From contig DAONJL010000004.1 of NCBI GenBank assembly GCA_035405645.1, positions 83,485 through 119,679 on the forward strand: 36,195 nucleotides of DNA, in the 5' to 3' direction. A model generated the notes under the pieces. That model had not been told where the DNA came from, searched no databases, and worked only from the letters and a program-made list of their open reading frames with translations. Each line of letters opens with the position of its first letter. Position 1 is the stretch's first letter. The position numbers and the translations under genes are program-made. This stretch comes from DAONJL01 sp035405645 [NCBI: bacterium] (GTDB lineage: Bacteria > JAGOBX01 > DAONJL01). Below are positions 1 to 7,950 of this stretch, in pieces.

Positions 1-2
1 TT

Positions 3-2048
3 AATTATTGTTTTGCAAATGGAATATTAGACTTATCATTATTGCCTGATACTCCAATTGATTTAAGCACATTAAAAGAATATCAAATAATAGAAGGAAA
101 TCAACAGGGTATAAATTATTTTTATAGTGGTTATAAAAATTTTAATGAATTAAATTATTTTTCAGCAGTTGATAATTTCAGTAATGCTATTTTAAAGGCA
201 CCATGGGATAAAAGATTTTTTGAATGGTATTATAAATCTATTTACAAAATTGGTGAATACGAATATTTAAAAACATTTTTTAATAAAGCAAATTTATACA
301 ATTTTTATTCAAATGAAATGAAAATATTTAATAATTTTATTGAAAATAAATTATCATACAAAAAATATTCGACTGATTTATCTTATAAATTTTTTAAATC
401 AGAAAATGGCTTTAATTGGAATGAAAAAAAATTTATAACACCAACTGATATTACAATATCAGATAATTTTATATTTATTATTTGCCCAACTCTAAAACAA
501 CTTTCTATTTTAGATAAAAATTTTAATTTAATAAATAAAATTAAATTTTCAGGTAAACCAATAAAAATCGCAGAATATAAAAATTACTTATATATAATTG
601 ATTTTGAAACAAATAAAATATTTAAAATTGCAGGTGAACAAATTACAGAAATAAAAACAACAAATATAAAGCTACTTGGTATAAAAGGAATAGCAATTGA
701 TAAATACGAAAATATTTATTTAATTGATAGTGGCAATAAAAGAATCATCAAATTAAAAGATGATAAATTATTATTAGAAATTGGTGGTTGGGATAATAAA
801 AATTATAAATTCTATGATATCACTGATTTAGCAGTTGATAATGACTTAAATATTTATGTCATTGATAATGAACAAAAAGAATTGTTAAAATTTAATTCAT
901 CAGGTAATTTAATCAAAAAATCAAAACTCACAAATCAAATTGAAAGAATAAAAATTATAAATGGGAAAATATATTTATTAACAAATTCTAATTCAATAAT
1001 TGAAATAGACCAGAATCTAATGATTTTGAATACAATCAAAATTGAAGAGACAATTAAACAAGCAAATTCATTTTATTTTGATGCTTTTAATAATTTATAC
1101 TTATCAAGTTTATATGATAGTAATATACATATATTTAAAACAATTTTCTATGAAACAGCACCAATAGTAATAAATCTATCAGCAATTGAAAGTATCAAAC
1201 ATTATCCTATTATTGCAATATATGCAGATGTTTACGATATTTATGGAAATCCAATTTATGGTTTAACAAAAGATAATTTGCTTGTATATGAAGGTTTTAA
1301 TCATAAATTTGAGGAAAAAATTTATGAAAACAATTTTTATAAAACAGAAGATGATTCTGAAAAAATATATTATAAAAAATTATTTCTTGTAACACCAATA
1401 AATATTAAACCAATTAATGAATTAAATATTTATAAAAATAAAGAAATTAACTTATGTATATTAAATGATACATCAAATATTAGTTCCTTGCTTGATGCAA
1501 TTAATTTATCAAATACAAAAATAAACCTCACACTTTTTTCTGATACTTTAATTCCATTGTTAAAACAAACAACTAATATTTATCAAATTAGAAGAGAAAT
1601 CCAAAAAATAAATTTTTCAGTAAAAATAGATTTTTATAATTGTATGTTAAATTTAATAAATAAAAATCTGACTACTTTTACAAATAAATTATTAATCTTA
1701 TTTGTTGATGATATTGAAAATATTGATATATCAGATACTCAATTTAAATATTTAGTAAATCTAATAAATAGCAATCAATTAAAAATAATAATATATTCAG
1801 CAACAACAAAACCAAATAAAACATTTATTGATTTAATAAATTTAACTGATAATAAATATTATCTATATCCAAACTATAATTTCAGAAAAAATTTAGAAGA
1901 ATCCTTCAATAAACCAATAAATAAATATTTAATCACTTATGAAACCGGTTATACAGGAATGAAATTTAATACATATATGCCAGTTTATATTTTTATTAAT
2001 TATTATGGAATGAAAGGCAGTTTATTAACCGGTTATCTAACGCCATAA
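3..2048 (+). CDS. Secreted beta-propeller/vWA-like protein (5' partial)
   Basis: The frame is open from the left edge, so the true start lies outside the window; a TTG at 42 is only an internal codon. The first visible residues (..YCFANG..) could be the end of a signal peptide. About 70 TPR-like helical residues follow, then roughly residues 115-370 (counted from base 42) with repeated strand motifs of the type 'DKYENIYLIDSGNKRIIKL', typical of NHL/six-bladed beta-propellers. The C-terminal third (about 455-620) has alternating hydrophobic strands and a weak MIDAS-like 'NDTSNIS', resembling a degenerate von Willebrand A domain. A linker 'YGLTKDNLLVYEG' looks like the vWA-associated presentation segment of secreted proteins. 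Function is unknown; a periplasmic or surface binding or scaffolding role is inferred. pcm starts 17 bases downstream. Confidence 0.75.
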   Translation, partial: NYCFANGILDLSLLPDTPIDLSTLKEYQIIEGNQQGINYFYSGYKNFNELNYFSAVDNFSNAILKAPWDKRFFEWYYKSIYKIGEYEYLKTFFNKANLYNFYSNEMKIFNNFIENKLSYKKYSTDLSYKFFKSENGFNWNEKKFITPTDITISDNFIFIICPTLKQLSILDKNFNLINKIKFSGKPIKIAEYKNYLYIIDFETNKIFKIAGEQITEIKTTNIKLLGIKGIAIDKYENIYLIDSGNKRIIKLKDDKLLLEIGGWDNKNYKFYDITDLAVDNDLNIYVIDNEQKELLKFNSSGNLIKKSKLTNQIERIKIINGKIYLLTNSNSIIEIDQNLMILNTIKIEETIKQANSFYFDAFNNLYLSSLYDSNIHIFKTIFYETAPIVINLSAIESIKHYPIIAIYADVYDIYGNPIYGLTKDNLLVYEGFNHKFEEKIYENNFYKTEDDSEKIYYKKLFLVTPINIKPINELNIYKNKEINLCILNDTSNISSLLDAINLSNTKINLTLFSDTLIPLLKQTTNIYQIRREIQKINFSVKIDFYNCMLNLINKNLTTFTNKLLILFVDDIENIDISDTQFKYLVNLINSNQLKIIIYSATTKPNKTFIDLINLTDNKYYLYPNYNFRKNLEESFNKPINKYLITYETGYTGMKFNTYMPVYIFINYYGMKGSLLTGYLTP

Positions 2049-2065
2049 AATTTTCAATTTTATTT

Positions 2066-2737
2066 ATGTTTTTTGATAATACTACGAATAATAATATTTT
2101 TGAAACACAAAGAAAAAAAATGGTTAAAGAACAAATAATAGCAAGAGGAATAAAAGATGAGCGAGTAATTGAAGCAATGTTAAAAATTCCAAGAGAAATA
2201 TTTGTGCCAGAAGCATTAAGAGAAAAAAGTTATTATGATGGTCCTTTACCAATTGGCAATAATCAAACAATATCACAACCTTATATTGTTGCTTTAATGA
2301 CAGAATTATTAAAATTAAAAGGTAAAGAAAATGTTTTGGAAATCGGCACAGGTTCAGGTTATCAAACTGCAATACTTTCATTACTTGCAGAAAAAATAGT
2401 ATCAATCGAACGAATAAAACAATTACATGATAATGCCAAAAAAATTTTGCTTGATTTTTTGAATTTACAAAATATTATTTTATTATGGGCTGATGGCACA
2501 GTCGGAACATCGCAGTATGGTTTTTTTGATAGAATTTTAATAACTGCTGGTGCCCCGGAAGTTCCGACTACTCTTCTAAATTTACTTAATGAAGATGGTA
2601 TATTAGTTGCACCTGTTGGTGGTAGATATTCACAGGTTTTAGAAATTTACATAAAAAAAAGAAATAAATTTATTAAAGAAACAAATATTCCTGTTGCATT
2701 TGTCCCTTTAATTGGGAAATATGGTTGGAATGAATAA
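2066..2737 (+). CDS. pcm: Protein-L-isoaspartate O-methyltransferase
   Basis: Repairs L-isoaspartyl residues in aged proteins using S-adenosylmethionine, in the cytoplasm. At 223 residues it has the usual family length. The substrate-binding signature 'IGNNQTISQP' (residues 63-72) and SAM motif I 'VLEIGTGSGYQ' (90-100) are clear, and the N-terminal 'MVKEQIIARGIKDERV' is typical. The ATG at 2066 has no obvious Shine-Dalgarno sequence. Met19 (base 2120) is an alternative start, but many homologues have a similar N-terminal extension. It is followed 2 bases later by acylphosphatase and then an NlpD-like gene and a sigma factor, recalling the surE-pcm-nlpD-rpoS block of gammaproteobacteria. Confidence 0.95.
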   Translation: MFFDNTTNNNIFETQRKKMVKEQIIARGIKDERVIEAMLKIPREIFVPEALREKSYYDGPLPIGNNQTISQPYIVALMTELLKLKGKENVLEIGTGSGYQTAILSLLAEKIVSIERIKQLHDNAKKILLDFLNLQNIILLWADGTVGTSQYGFFDRILITAGAPEVPTTLLNLLNEDGILVAPVGGRYSQVLEIYIKKRNKFIKETNIPVAFVPLIGKYGWNE

Positions 2738-2739
2738 AT

Positions 2740-3012
2740 ATGGAGAAAACACTTTTAATTAAAGTTTTTGGCGAAGTGCAAGGTGTTGGGTTTCGATATT
2801 TTACTGTAAATGTAGCGAAACAACTTGGAGTAACTGGCACAGTAAAAAATCTATTTAATGGTAATGTAGAAATAAAAGCAAGAGCAGAAGAAAGTGTTTT
2901 AAATGAATTTATAAAATATATTCAAAAAGGTCCGATGTTAGCAAGAGTCGAAAAATTAGATATTCAGGAGATAAATGAACAAGATTTTGATGGTTTTAAA
3001 ATTAGATATTAA
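2740..3012 (+). CDS. acyP: Acylphosphatase
   Basis: Hydrolyses the carboxyl-phosphate bond of acyl phosphates. The 90-residue protein has the full acylphosphatase fold signature: 'GEVQGVGFRYF' with catalytic Arg19 in the phosphate cradle, and 'GTVKNLFNGNVEI' with catalytic Asn37. It begins 2 bases after the pcm stop, so the two are almost certainly cotranscribed, and its 3' end overlaps the most upstream possible start of the next gene. There are no odd substitutions. The physiological substrate is not evident. Confidence 0.95.
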   Translation: MEKTLLIKVFGEVQGVGFRYFTVNVAKQLGVTGTVKNLFNGNVEIKARAEESVLNEFIKYIQKGPMLARVEKLDIQEINEQDFDGFKIRY

Positions 3013-3790
3013 AAGTTTTAACTTTATTTTTTTTATTTTCAACTATCTATTTTTTTTTGCGTGTTTTAATTGTGCAATAAAACCAGGTATATATTATGAA
3101 GTAAAAAAAAATGAAAGTCTTCGTGATATTTCAGAAAGATATAATATACCATTAAAAGCAATATATAGAACAAATGAAAAAAAAGTATTAGAAAATATAA
3201 AAGAAGGAACAAAAATTTTTTTACCGGGAATTAAAAGTTTAAAAGAAGAAAATAAAACTAAAGAAAAGATATCGATAGTAAAAAAAAGTGAAGAAATAAA
3301 GACAACAAAATCTAATAAAAAAAAAGTTAAAGAAAATGTTGAAATAAAAAAAAATATTGAAAATAATGAACGAGATATAATAATAAATAATAAGAAAATA
3401 GAATTTAAAAAACCAATAGAAGGAAAAATAATTGGATATTTTGGCATTCGCAAAGATTATGTAAATCGAGGAATTGACATTGAATCAAAAGAAAATAGTG
3501 AAATAAAAGCAGCAGCGGATGGCAAAGTAATATTTGCTGGTTCAATTGATAATTATGGTAAGGTAATTTTTATTAAACACAAATTTGATTATATAACAGT
3601 TTATGCAAATAATGCTGAAATTTATGTAAAAGAAGATGAATTTGTTCAGGAAGGAAAAGTAATTGCTCGAATTGGTTATCATCCAAAATATAATAAATAT
3701 ATTTTACATTTTGAAATAAGGAAAATTAAGGAAAACAATAAAGTTGAAATATTAGACCCATTAAATTTTTTAGAGGATTATAAAAAATAA
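2975..3790 (+). CDS. LysM plus degenerate M23 (NlpD/EnvC-like) envelope protein
   Basis: Residues 14-30 form a hydrophobic export signal with cysteines at 30 and 33, so it may be a lipoprotein although no perfect lipobox is seen. Residues 40-85 are a LysM peptidoglycan-binding domain ('YYEVKKNESLRDISERYNI'). A lysine-rich linker (about 90-140) leads to a C-terminal M23/LytM domain (145-268: 'GYFGIRKDYVNRGIDIE', 'AAADGKVIFAG', 'ILHFEIR'). Compared with active LytM-type enzymes, the first zinc His is Asn164 and the catalytic His residues are Asn212 and Ile243; Asp168 and His245 remain. It is therefore probably not a hydrolase and may instead activate amidases, as NlpD and EnvC do. ATG 2975 overlaps acyP by 38 bases; ATG 2990 is an alternative start. 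Confidence 0.85.
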   Translation: MNKILMVLKLDIKSFNFIFFIFNYLFFFACFNCAIKPGIYYEVKKNESLRDISERYNIPLKAIYRTNEKKVLENIKEGTKIFLPGIKSLKEENKTKEKISIVKKSEEIKTTKSNKKKVKENVEIKKNIENNERDIIINNKKIEFKKPIEGKIIGYFGIRKDYVNRGIDIESKENSEIKAAADGKVIFAGSIDNYGKVIFIKHKFDYITVYANNAEIYVKEDEFVQEGKVIARIGYHPKYNKYILHFEIRKIKENNKVEILDPLNFLEDYKK

Positions 3791-3791
3791 T

Positions 3792-5015
3792 ATGAAAAAA
3801 AAGAAAACCTATAAATTAAAAGAAATATTAGAATGGTGTTATTCAAAGAATAATGAGATAAATATAAATGAATTAATTGATAATTTCAATATAGAAGAAA
3901 CCAATATAAATTCAATCATTTCTTTTTTACAGAAAAAAAAAATAAAAATAAAAGATGAAATTTCAGAAGAAGATACTTTATTCCAAATAGAAGAATTAAA
4001 AGATAGTATTGATTCATTATATCTTTATCTGGAAGAAATATCAAAAATAAAATTATTAACGCCAAAAGAAGAAAAAGAATATGGAAAAAAAATATATGAT
4101 TTTTTCAAGTTTGAAAAAATAATAATGCAAAAATATAAAATAAAAAATGAACTATTATTACAAATAAAAAAACATGGCATAAAATTTTTTGATAATATTG
4201 ATTTCAAAAAAGAAATAAAAAATGCAAAAAAAAATATAAATAAAAAAATTAATATAAAAAAAGTACTAAAAATTTATTTTAAAAAATTTCAAGAATATCA
4301 ATTAGCAAAAAGAAAATTAATTGAATCAAATTTAAAATTAGTTATCAATATTGCAAAACAATATCAGAATAAAGGATTATCATTACTTGATTTAATAAAT
4401 GAAGGTAATTTAGGACTAATTACAGGAGTTGATAAATATAATTACAAATTGGGTTTTCGCTTTTCAACATATATAAGTTGGTGGATAAAACAAAGTATTA
4501 GAAAGGCTATTGCAAATCAAAGCAGAATTATCAGATTGCCATTCCATTTATCAGAATTAATTAATTCCTGGATAAAATCATCAAAAGAATATTATCGATT
4601 ATATGATAAAGAACCAACAATAGAAGAATTAGCAAAATATATGGGATTACCAATAAATAAATTAATGAAAATTATGCAATTATCACAACAACCAACTTCA
4701 CTTGATTCTATCATAACAGAAAATCAAAGTAATATGTATAACATTATAGAAGATGAAAATGCAAATAAAGAATTTGAAAAAATATTAGCAGATGAAAAAA
4801 CAAATGAAATAAAAACGATTATTGAAACAAATTTAACTGATAAAGAAAAAATAATATTAAATATGCTATATGGATTAAATGGTGAAAAACCAAAATCACT
4901 TGCAGAAATTGGGCGAGAATTAAATATTACTCGTGAAAGAGTTCGACAGATTAAAAATAAAATTATGAATAAAATAAAAAAAATTTACAAAGAAATAATA
5001 AAAGAAAAATTCTAA
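3792..5015 (+). CDS. rpoD: Sigma-70 family RNA polymerase sigma factor, primary type
   Basis: Directs RNA polymerase to promoters. Residues 7-55 resemble region 1.1, 'DSLYLYLEEISKIKLLTPKEE' (74-94) is region 1.2, and a lysine-rich nonconserved stretch spans 105-165. Region 2 follows with 'LLDLINEGNLGLI' (198-210) and the -10 recognition and melting segment 'FSTYISWWIKQSIRKAIANQ' (224-243). Region 3 lies around 255-320, and region 4.2 'LAEIGRELNITRERVRQIKNK' spans 370-390. Region 1.1 argues for a group 1 (housekeeping) factor, but its position right after an NlpD-like gene is where rpoS sits in gammaproteobacteria, so a group 2 stress sigma cannot be excluded. The candidate promoters in this window (TTGACA, 17 nt, TAAAAT) fit a sigma-70-type specificity. 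It starts 1 base after the previous stop. Confidence 0.88.
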   Translation: MKKKKTYKLKEILEWCYSKNNEININELIDNFNIEETNINSIISFLQKKKIKIKDEISEEDTLFQIEELKDSIDSLYLYLEEISKIKLLTPKEEKEYGKKIYDFFKFEKIIMQKYKIKNELLLQIKKHGIKFFDNIDFKKEIKNAKKNINKKINIKKVLKIYFKKFQEYQLAKRKLIESNLKLVINIAKQYQNKGLSLLDLINEGNLGLITGVDKYNYKLGFRFSTYISWWIKQSIRKAIANQSRIIRLPFHLSELINSWIKSSKEYYRLYDKEPTIEELAKYMGLPINKLMKIMQLSQQPTSLDSIITENQSNMYNIIEDENANKEFEKILADEKTNEIKTIIETNLTDKEKIILNMLYGLNGEKPKSLAEIGRELNITRERVRQIKNKIMNKIKKIYKEIIKEKF

Positions 5016-5017
5016 CT

Positions 5018-5025
5018 GAAAGGAG
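5018..5025 (+). promoter_or_regulatory. Strong Shine-Dalgarno site of apt
   Basis: GAAAGGAG lies 7 bases before the ATG at 5033 and immediately after the sigma-factor stop. It is one of the best ribosome binding sites in the left half and fixes the apt start. Confidence 0.8.
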
Positions 5026-5032
5026 ATTTATT

Positions 5033-5554
5033 ATGAGTATTAAAAATTTAGAAAATTTTATTCGGGATGTTCCTAATTTTCCAAAGGAAGGAATTATTTT
5101 CAAAGATATTACTCCTTTATTACAAAATCAAGAGGCTTTTAGAAAAGCAATTAAAACAATTTCTAATCTTTATAAAGATAAGAATATTGATATTGTAGTT
5201 GGGGCAGAAGCGAGAGGCTTTATTTTTGCCGCTCCTGTTGCTTTTAGATTAGAAGCAGGTTTTGTTCCTGTTAGAAAACCCGGTAAATTACCATATCAGA
5301 CAATTAAAGAAGAATTTCAATTAGAATATGGAGTAGATGCATTTGAAATACATACTGATGCAATTAAAGAAAATCAAAATGTTTTAATAGTTGATGATGT
5401 ATTAGCAACAGGTGGTACAGCACAGGCAATTGCAAAATTAGTTGAAAAATTAAAAGGAAATGTTGTTGGAATTTGTTTTCTTATTGAATTGACATTTTTA
5501 AATGGTCGTGATAAACTTAAAAATTATAATGTTGAAAGTTTAATAAAATTTTAA
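5033..5554 (+). CDS. apt: Adenine phosphoribosyltransferase
   Basis: Purine salvage: adenine plus PRPP gives AMP and pyrophosphate. The 173 residues match the normal Apt length. The PRPP-binding motif 'VLIVDDVLATGGTA' is at 117-130, and 'FPKEGIIFKDITPLL' (16-30) and 'GAEARGFIFAAPVA' (57-70) are diagnostic for Apt rather than other phosphoribosyltransferases. The start is supported by a strong ribosome binding site 7 bases upstream. It sits between the sigma factor and a cyclic-nucleotide-binding protein. Any functional link to the survival cluster is only suggested by position. Confidence 0.96.
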   Translation: MSIKNLENFIRDVPNFPKEGIIFKDITPLLQNQEAFRKAIKTISNLYKDKNIDIVVGAEARGFIFAAPVAFRLEAGFVPVRKPGKLPYQTIKEEFQLEYGVDAFEIHTDAIKENQNVLIVDDVLATGGTAQAIAKLVEKLKGNVVGICFLIELTFLNGRDKLKNYNVESLIKF

Positions 5555-5555
5555 T

Positions 5556-5581
5556 ACCACTTTATTTTTTAGCAAGGTGGT
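5556..5581 (+). promoter_or_regulatory. Hairpin that could mask the ribosome binding site of the downstream gene
   Basis: ACCACTTT (5556-5563) can pair with AAGGTGGT (5574-5581) in an 8-pair stem with one T-G wobble around a 10-base AT-rich loop. The 3' arm is the core of a near-perfect ribosome binding site (AAGGTGGTGA, 5574-5583) for the ATG at 5587. It lies directly after the apt stop. Folding would hide the site; this regulatory role is inferred. Confidence 0.45.
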
Positions 5582-5586
5582 GATTT

Positions 5587-6261
5587 ATGTCTATTGATAA
5601 CAAAGAAATATTAAAACATTTAGTTCGATTTAATCCAGGTGAAATAATTTTTAAAGAAGGAGAACCTGCAAATTGTTTTTATTACATTAAAAATGGTTCT
5701 GTTCTAATTTATAAAAAAAATGAAAAAGGTGAAGAGATAAAATTAAATGAATTAAAAGAAGGTGAGATTTTCGGTGAATTAAGTCTTCTTGATGTAAAAG
5801 ATAATTTTAGAACAGCCAGTGCAAAAGCAATTACCCATACAACATTAATTTCAGCAACAAAAGAGAATTTGAATGAACTATTAAAAAGCAATCCAACTTT
5901 TTCAACTAAACTTGTCTCAATATTAATTTCTCGATTTTCATCCTCAGAAAAAAAACTTTTCAAAATTATAAATTATAAAGAAAAAGAAGGATTATTATAT
6001 TGGTATTTAATAAATACACTATTATTAATAATGACTAATAATTACGATAAATATATGAAAGATATTAAAATTGAAATTTCTTTTGATAAAGTCTCTACTT
6101 TGATAAACGATAAATTTGAAAATATTGATTATTTAATGAATATATTAGAAAATTATTTAACTGGCAAACCCAAAGAATTAGATGAAAACTTTATAAAAGA
6201 AACACTTGAAAAATTTGATAATGATAAATTCAATCATAAATACAAGATAAAATTTTTGTAA
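5587..6261 (+). CDS. Cyclic-nucleotide-binding domain protein without DNA-binding domain
   Basis: Residues 10-115 form a CRP-like cNMP-binding beta-roll: 'FNPGEIIFKEGEPANCFYYIKNGSV' followed by the phosphate-binding cassette 'FGELSLLD..FRTASAKA' (62-81), with Glu64 and Arg75 at the positions that contact the cyclic phosphate and ribose. Residues 116-224 are predicted helical, but I see no helix-turn-helix, so it is not a CRP/FNR transcription factor of the usual kind. It may sense cAMP or cGMP and act through protein contacts. The start is set by the excellent ribosome binding site AAGGTGGTGA, which may be sequestered by a hairpin. A small zinc-ribbon gene follows after 5 bases. Confidence 0.85.
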   Translation: MSIDNKEILKHLVRFNPGEIIFKEGEPANCFYYIKNGSVLIYKKNEKGEEIKLNELKEGEIFGELSLLDVKDNFRTASAKAITHTTLISATKENLNELLKSNPTFSTKLVSILISRFSSSEKKLFKIINYKEKEGLLYWYLINTLLLIMTNNYDKYMKDIKIEISFDKVSTLINDKFENIDYLMNILENYLTGKPKELDENFIKETLEKFDNDKFNHKYKIKFL

Positions 6262-6266
6262 ATTAA

Positions 6267-6539
6267 ATGTTCTATATTTTTATTATTTCTTTTATTGTTA
6301 TTCTTTTTTTAGCGTATTTAATTATCAAATTTTTAAATTATGAAAAACAAAAAAATTTTTTACCTAAAAAAAGATATTGTCCATTATGCAATAGCGAATT
6401 AAAAGAAGGTGAAGCAGTATTTGCTGAACTTCTCTCAAATTCAAAACCTTCCAAAATATTAATTAAAGGCTGTAAATATTGCTTAAATAAAATTAACGAA
6501 ACAAAAAATATAGAATTAAATGAAGAATATAAATTATGA
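6267..6539 (+). CDS. Small membrane-anchored zinc-ribbon protein
   Basis: This 90-residue protein has one N-terminal membrane helix (residues 2-23) and then a cytoplasmic segment with two CxxC knuckles, 'CPLC' (38-41) and 'CKYC' (69-72), which together look like one zinc ribbon. No enzymatic motif is seen. It overlaps surE by four bases (ATGA), so it is translationally coupled to it. The function is unknown. The fixed contact with surE and the cyclic-nucleotide-binding gene suggests a shared role, which is inference only. Confidence 0.75.
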   Translation: MFYIFIISFIVILFLAYLIIKFLNYEKQKNFLPKKRYCPLCNSELKEGEAVFAELLSNSKPSKILIKGCKYCLNKINETKNIELNEEYKL

Positions 6540-7273
6540 ATATATTAATAACAAATGACGATGGCATATATTCAAAAGGAATAAAAATATTAGAAAAAGC
6601 AGCAAAGGAATTTGGTAATACGGTAATTGTTGCACCTGATAATGAAAAAAGTGGGGCTTCTGTTTCTTTTTCATTAAATAAAATTATTCATTTTACTAAA
6701 ATTCAAAATAATAAGTATATTGTTTCTGGTTCTCCTGTTGATTGTATTAATTTCGGCATTTATAAAATTTTTAATAAAAAGGTTGATTTGATTTTATCAG
6801 GTATAAATAGAGGCGAAAATATGGGTGAAGATATATTTTATTCAGGAACAGTTGGTGCTGCTATTGAAGGCACTTTATTTGGAATTAAAAGTTTAGCTAT
6901 CTCACTCGTTAATATAGGTGAAGGTTATAATTTCAACTTTATATCAAATTCTTTTTTAACAAAACTATTAAAAAAATTATTACAGATAAAACTACCACCA
7001 AAAAATTTTTTAAATATAAATATTCCATCAACTAAAAAAATAAAATCTTATAAATTTACTTTTCCTGATAGCAGAATTTATCAAGGTGGCTTAAAAGAAT
7101 TAAGTCCAAATAGTTCTCTTTTTGTTTTTGATTCATCACCACCAAATTGGAAAAATATTGAAGGCTCTGATTATAATGCTGTAATAAATAAATTTGTATC
7201 AATAACACCATTAAAATTAGAGTTGACAAATATTAATTTATTAAATAAATTAAAAAAACAGGTGAAATTATGA
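6536..7273 (+). CDS. surE: 5'/3'-nucleotidase SurE
   Basis: Stationary-phase survival phosphatase acting on nucleoside monophosphates (and, in some species, polyphosphate), metal dependent and cytoplasmic. The 245 residues are the normal length. 'ITNDDG' supplies metal ligands Asp8 and Asp9, Ser39 is in 'EKSGASVSF', and Asn91 is in 'SGINRGENMGEDIFYSGTVGAA', all at the positions known from E. coli SurE. Four-base ATGA overlaps link it to the zinc-ribbon gene upstream and the TPR gene downstream. In E. coli surE is next to pcm; here both genes are in the same cluster but separated by six genes. Confidence 0.97.
   Translation: MNILITNDDGIYSKGIKILEKAAKEFGNTVIVAPDNEKSGASVSFSLNKIIHFTKIQNNKYIVSGSPVDCINFGIYKIFNKKVDLILSGINRGENMGEDIFYSGTVGAAIEGTLFGIKSLAISLVNIGEGYNFNFISNSFLTKLLKKLLQIKLPPKNFLNINIPSTKKIKSYKFTFPDSRIYQGGLKELSPNSSLFVFDSSPPNWKNIEGSDYNAVINKFVSITPLKLELTNINLLNKLKKQVKL
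7223..7251 (+). promoter_or_regulatory. Possible internal promoter at the 3' end of surE
   Basis: TTGACA (7223-7228), a 17-base spacer, then TAAATT (7246-7251), just ahead of the TPR gene start at 7270. The -10 box is weaker than in the other two candidates. A chance match in coding AT-rich DNA is possible. Confidence 0.3.
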
Positions 7274-7947
7274 GTTTAGAAAGATATAAAGAAGCAATTA
7301 ATTTAATATTCTCAAAAAAATATAAAGATGCAATGATTATTTTAGCTGAATTATTAACAACAAGAGAACCTTATGAAAAAATTCATTTTTTTTTAGCTAT
7401 ATGTTATTTAAATCTGAATTATTTTGAAGATGCTGTAAAAGAGTTTGAATTAGCACTTGATGAAAATTTATCAATAAATGAAAAAATAAATGTTTTATTA
7501 ATATTAGGATTTTTATATTCGAATAAATTAAATGATAACAAAAAAGCAATTTCTTATCTAAACACCTGTTTAAAATACGATGAAAAAAATATTAAAGCTT
7601 TATCCTGTTTAGGTTTTTGTTATTTTGAATTGAAAGATTATAAAAAAGCAATTGAATATTTTAAAGCAGGATTAGAAATAGAACCAGATAATGCTAATCT
7701 AAAAAATTCTCTTGGTTATACAATAGTTGAAAGTGGCGGAGATTTAACTGAAGCATTATCATATATAAATAATTCATTAAAAACAAATCCAAAAAATCCT
7801 GCTTTTTTAGATAGTTATGCGTGGGCGAATTTTAAAGCAAATAGATTGGCAATTGCTTTTGAAAAAATTGTTGAAGCAAAAACGCTTGACCCGGAAAATA
7901 AAATAATAAACGAACATTATAAAATTATTTCTGAAAAAATCAAATAA
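7270..7947 (+). CDS. TPR-repeat protein
   Basis: The 225 residues are almost entirely tetratricopeptide helices: 'AMIILAELLTTREPYEKIHFFLAICYLNLNYFEDAVKEFELAL' type segments recur about every 34-37 residues, roughly six units. No signal peptide or membrane helix is seen, so it is probably a cytoplasmic protein-interaction scaffold. The ATG at 7270 overlaps the surE stop by four bases and has AGGTGA upstream, so the genes are coupled. The partner is unknown. A promoter starts right after its stop, so this gene probably ends the survival cluster. Confidence 0.85.
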   Translation: MSLERYKEAINLIFSKKYKDAMIILAELLTTREPYEKIHFFLAICYLNLNYFEDAVKEFELALDENLSINEKINVLLILGFLYSNKLNDNKKAISYLNTCLKYDEKNIKALSCLGFCYFELKDYKKAIEYFKAGLEIEPDNANLKNSLGYTIVESGGDLTEALSYINNSLKTNPKNPAFLDSYAWANFKANRLAIAFEKIVEAKTLDPENKIINEHYKIISEKIK

Positions 7948-7950
7948 TAT

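Noticed and set aside
42-44. TTG at 42 as the start of the first gene
   Set aside because: The reading frame is open to the window edge and a signal-peptide-like segment lies upstream, so the gene is truncated.
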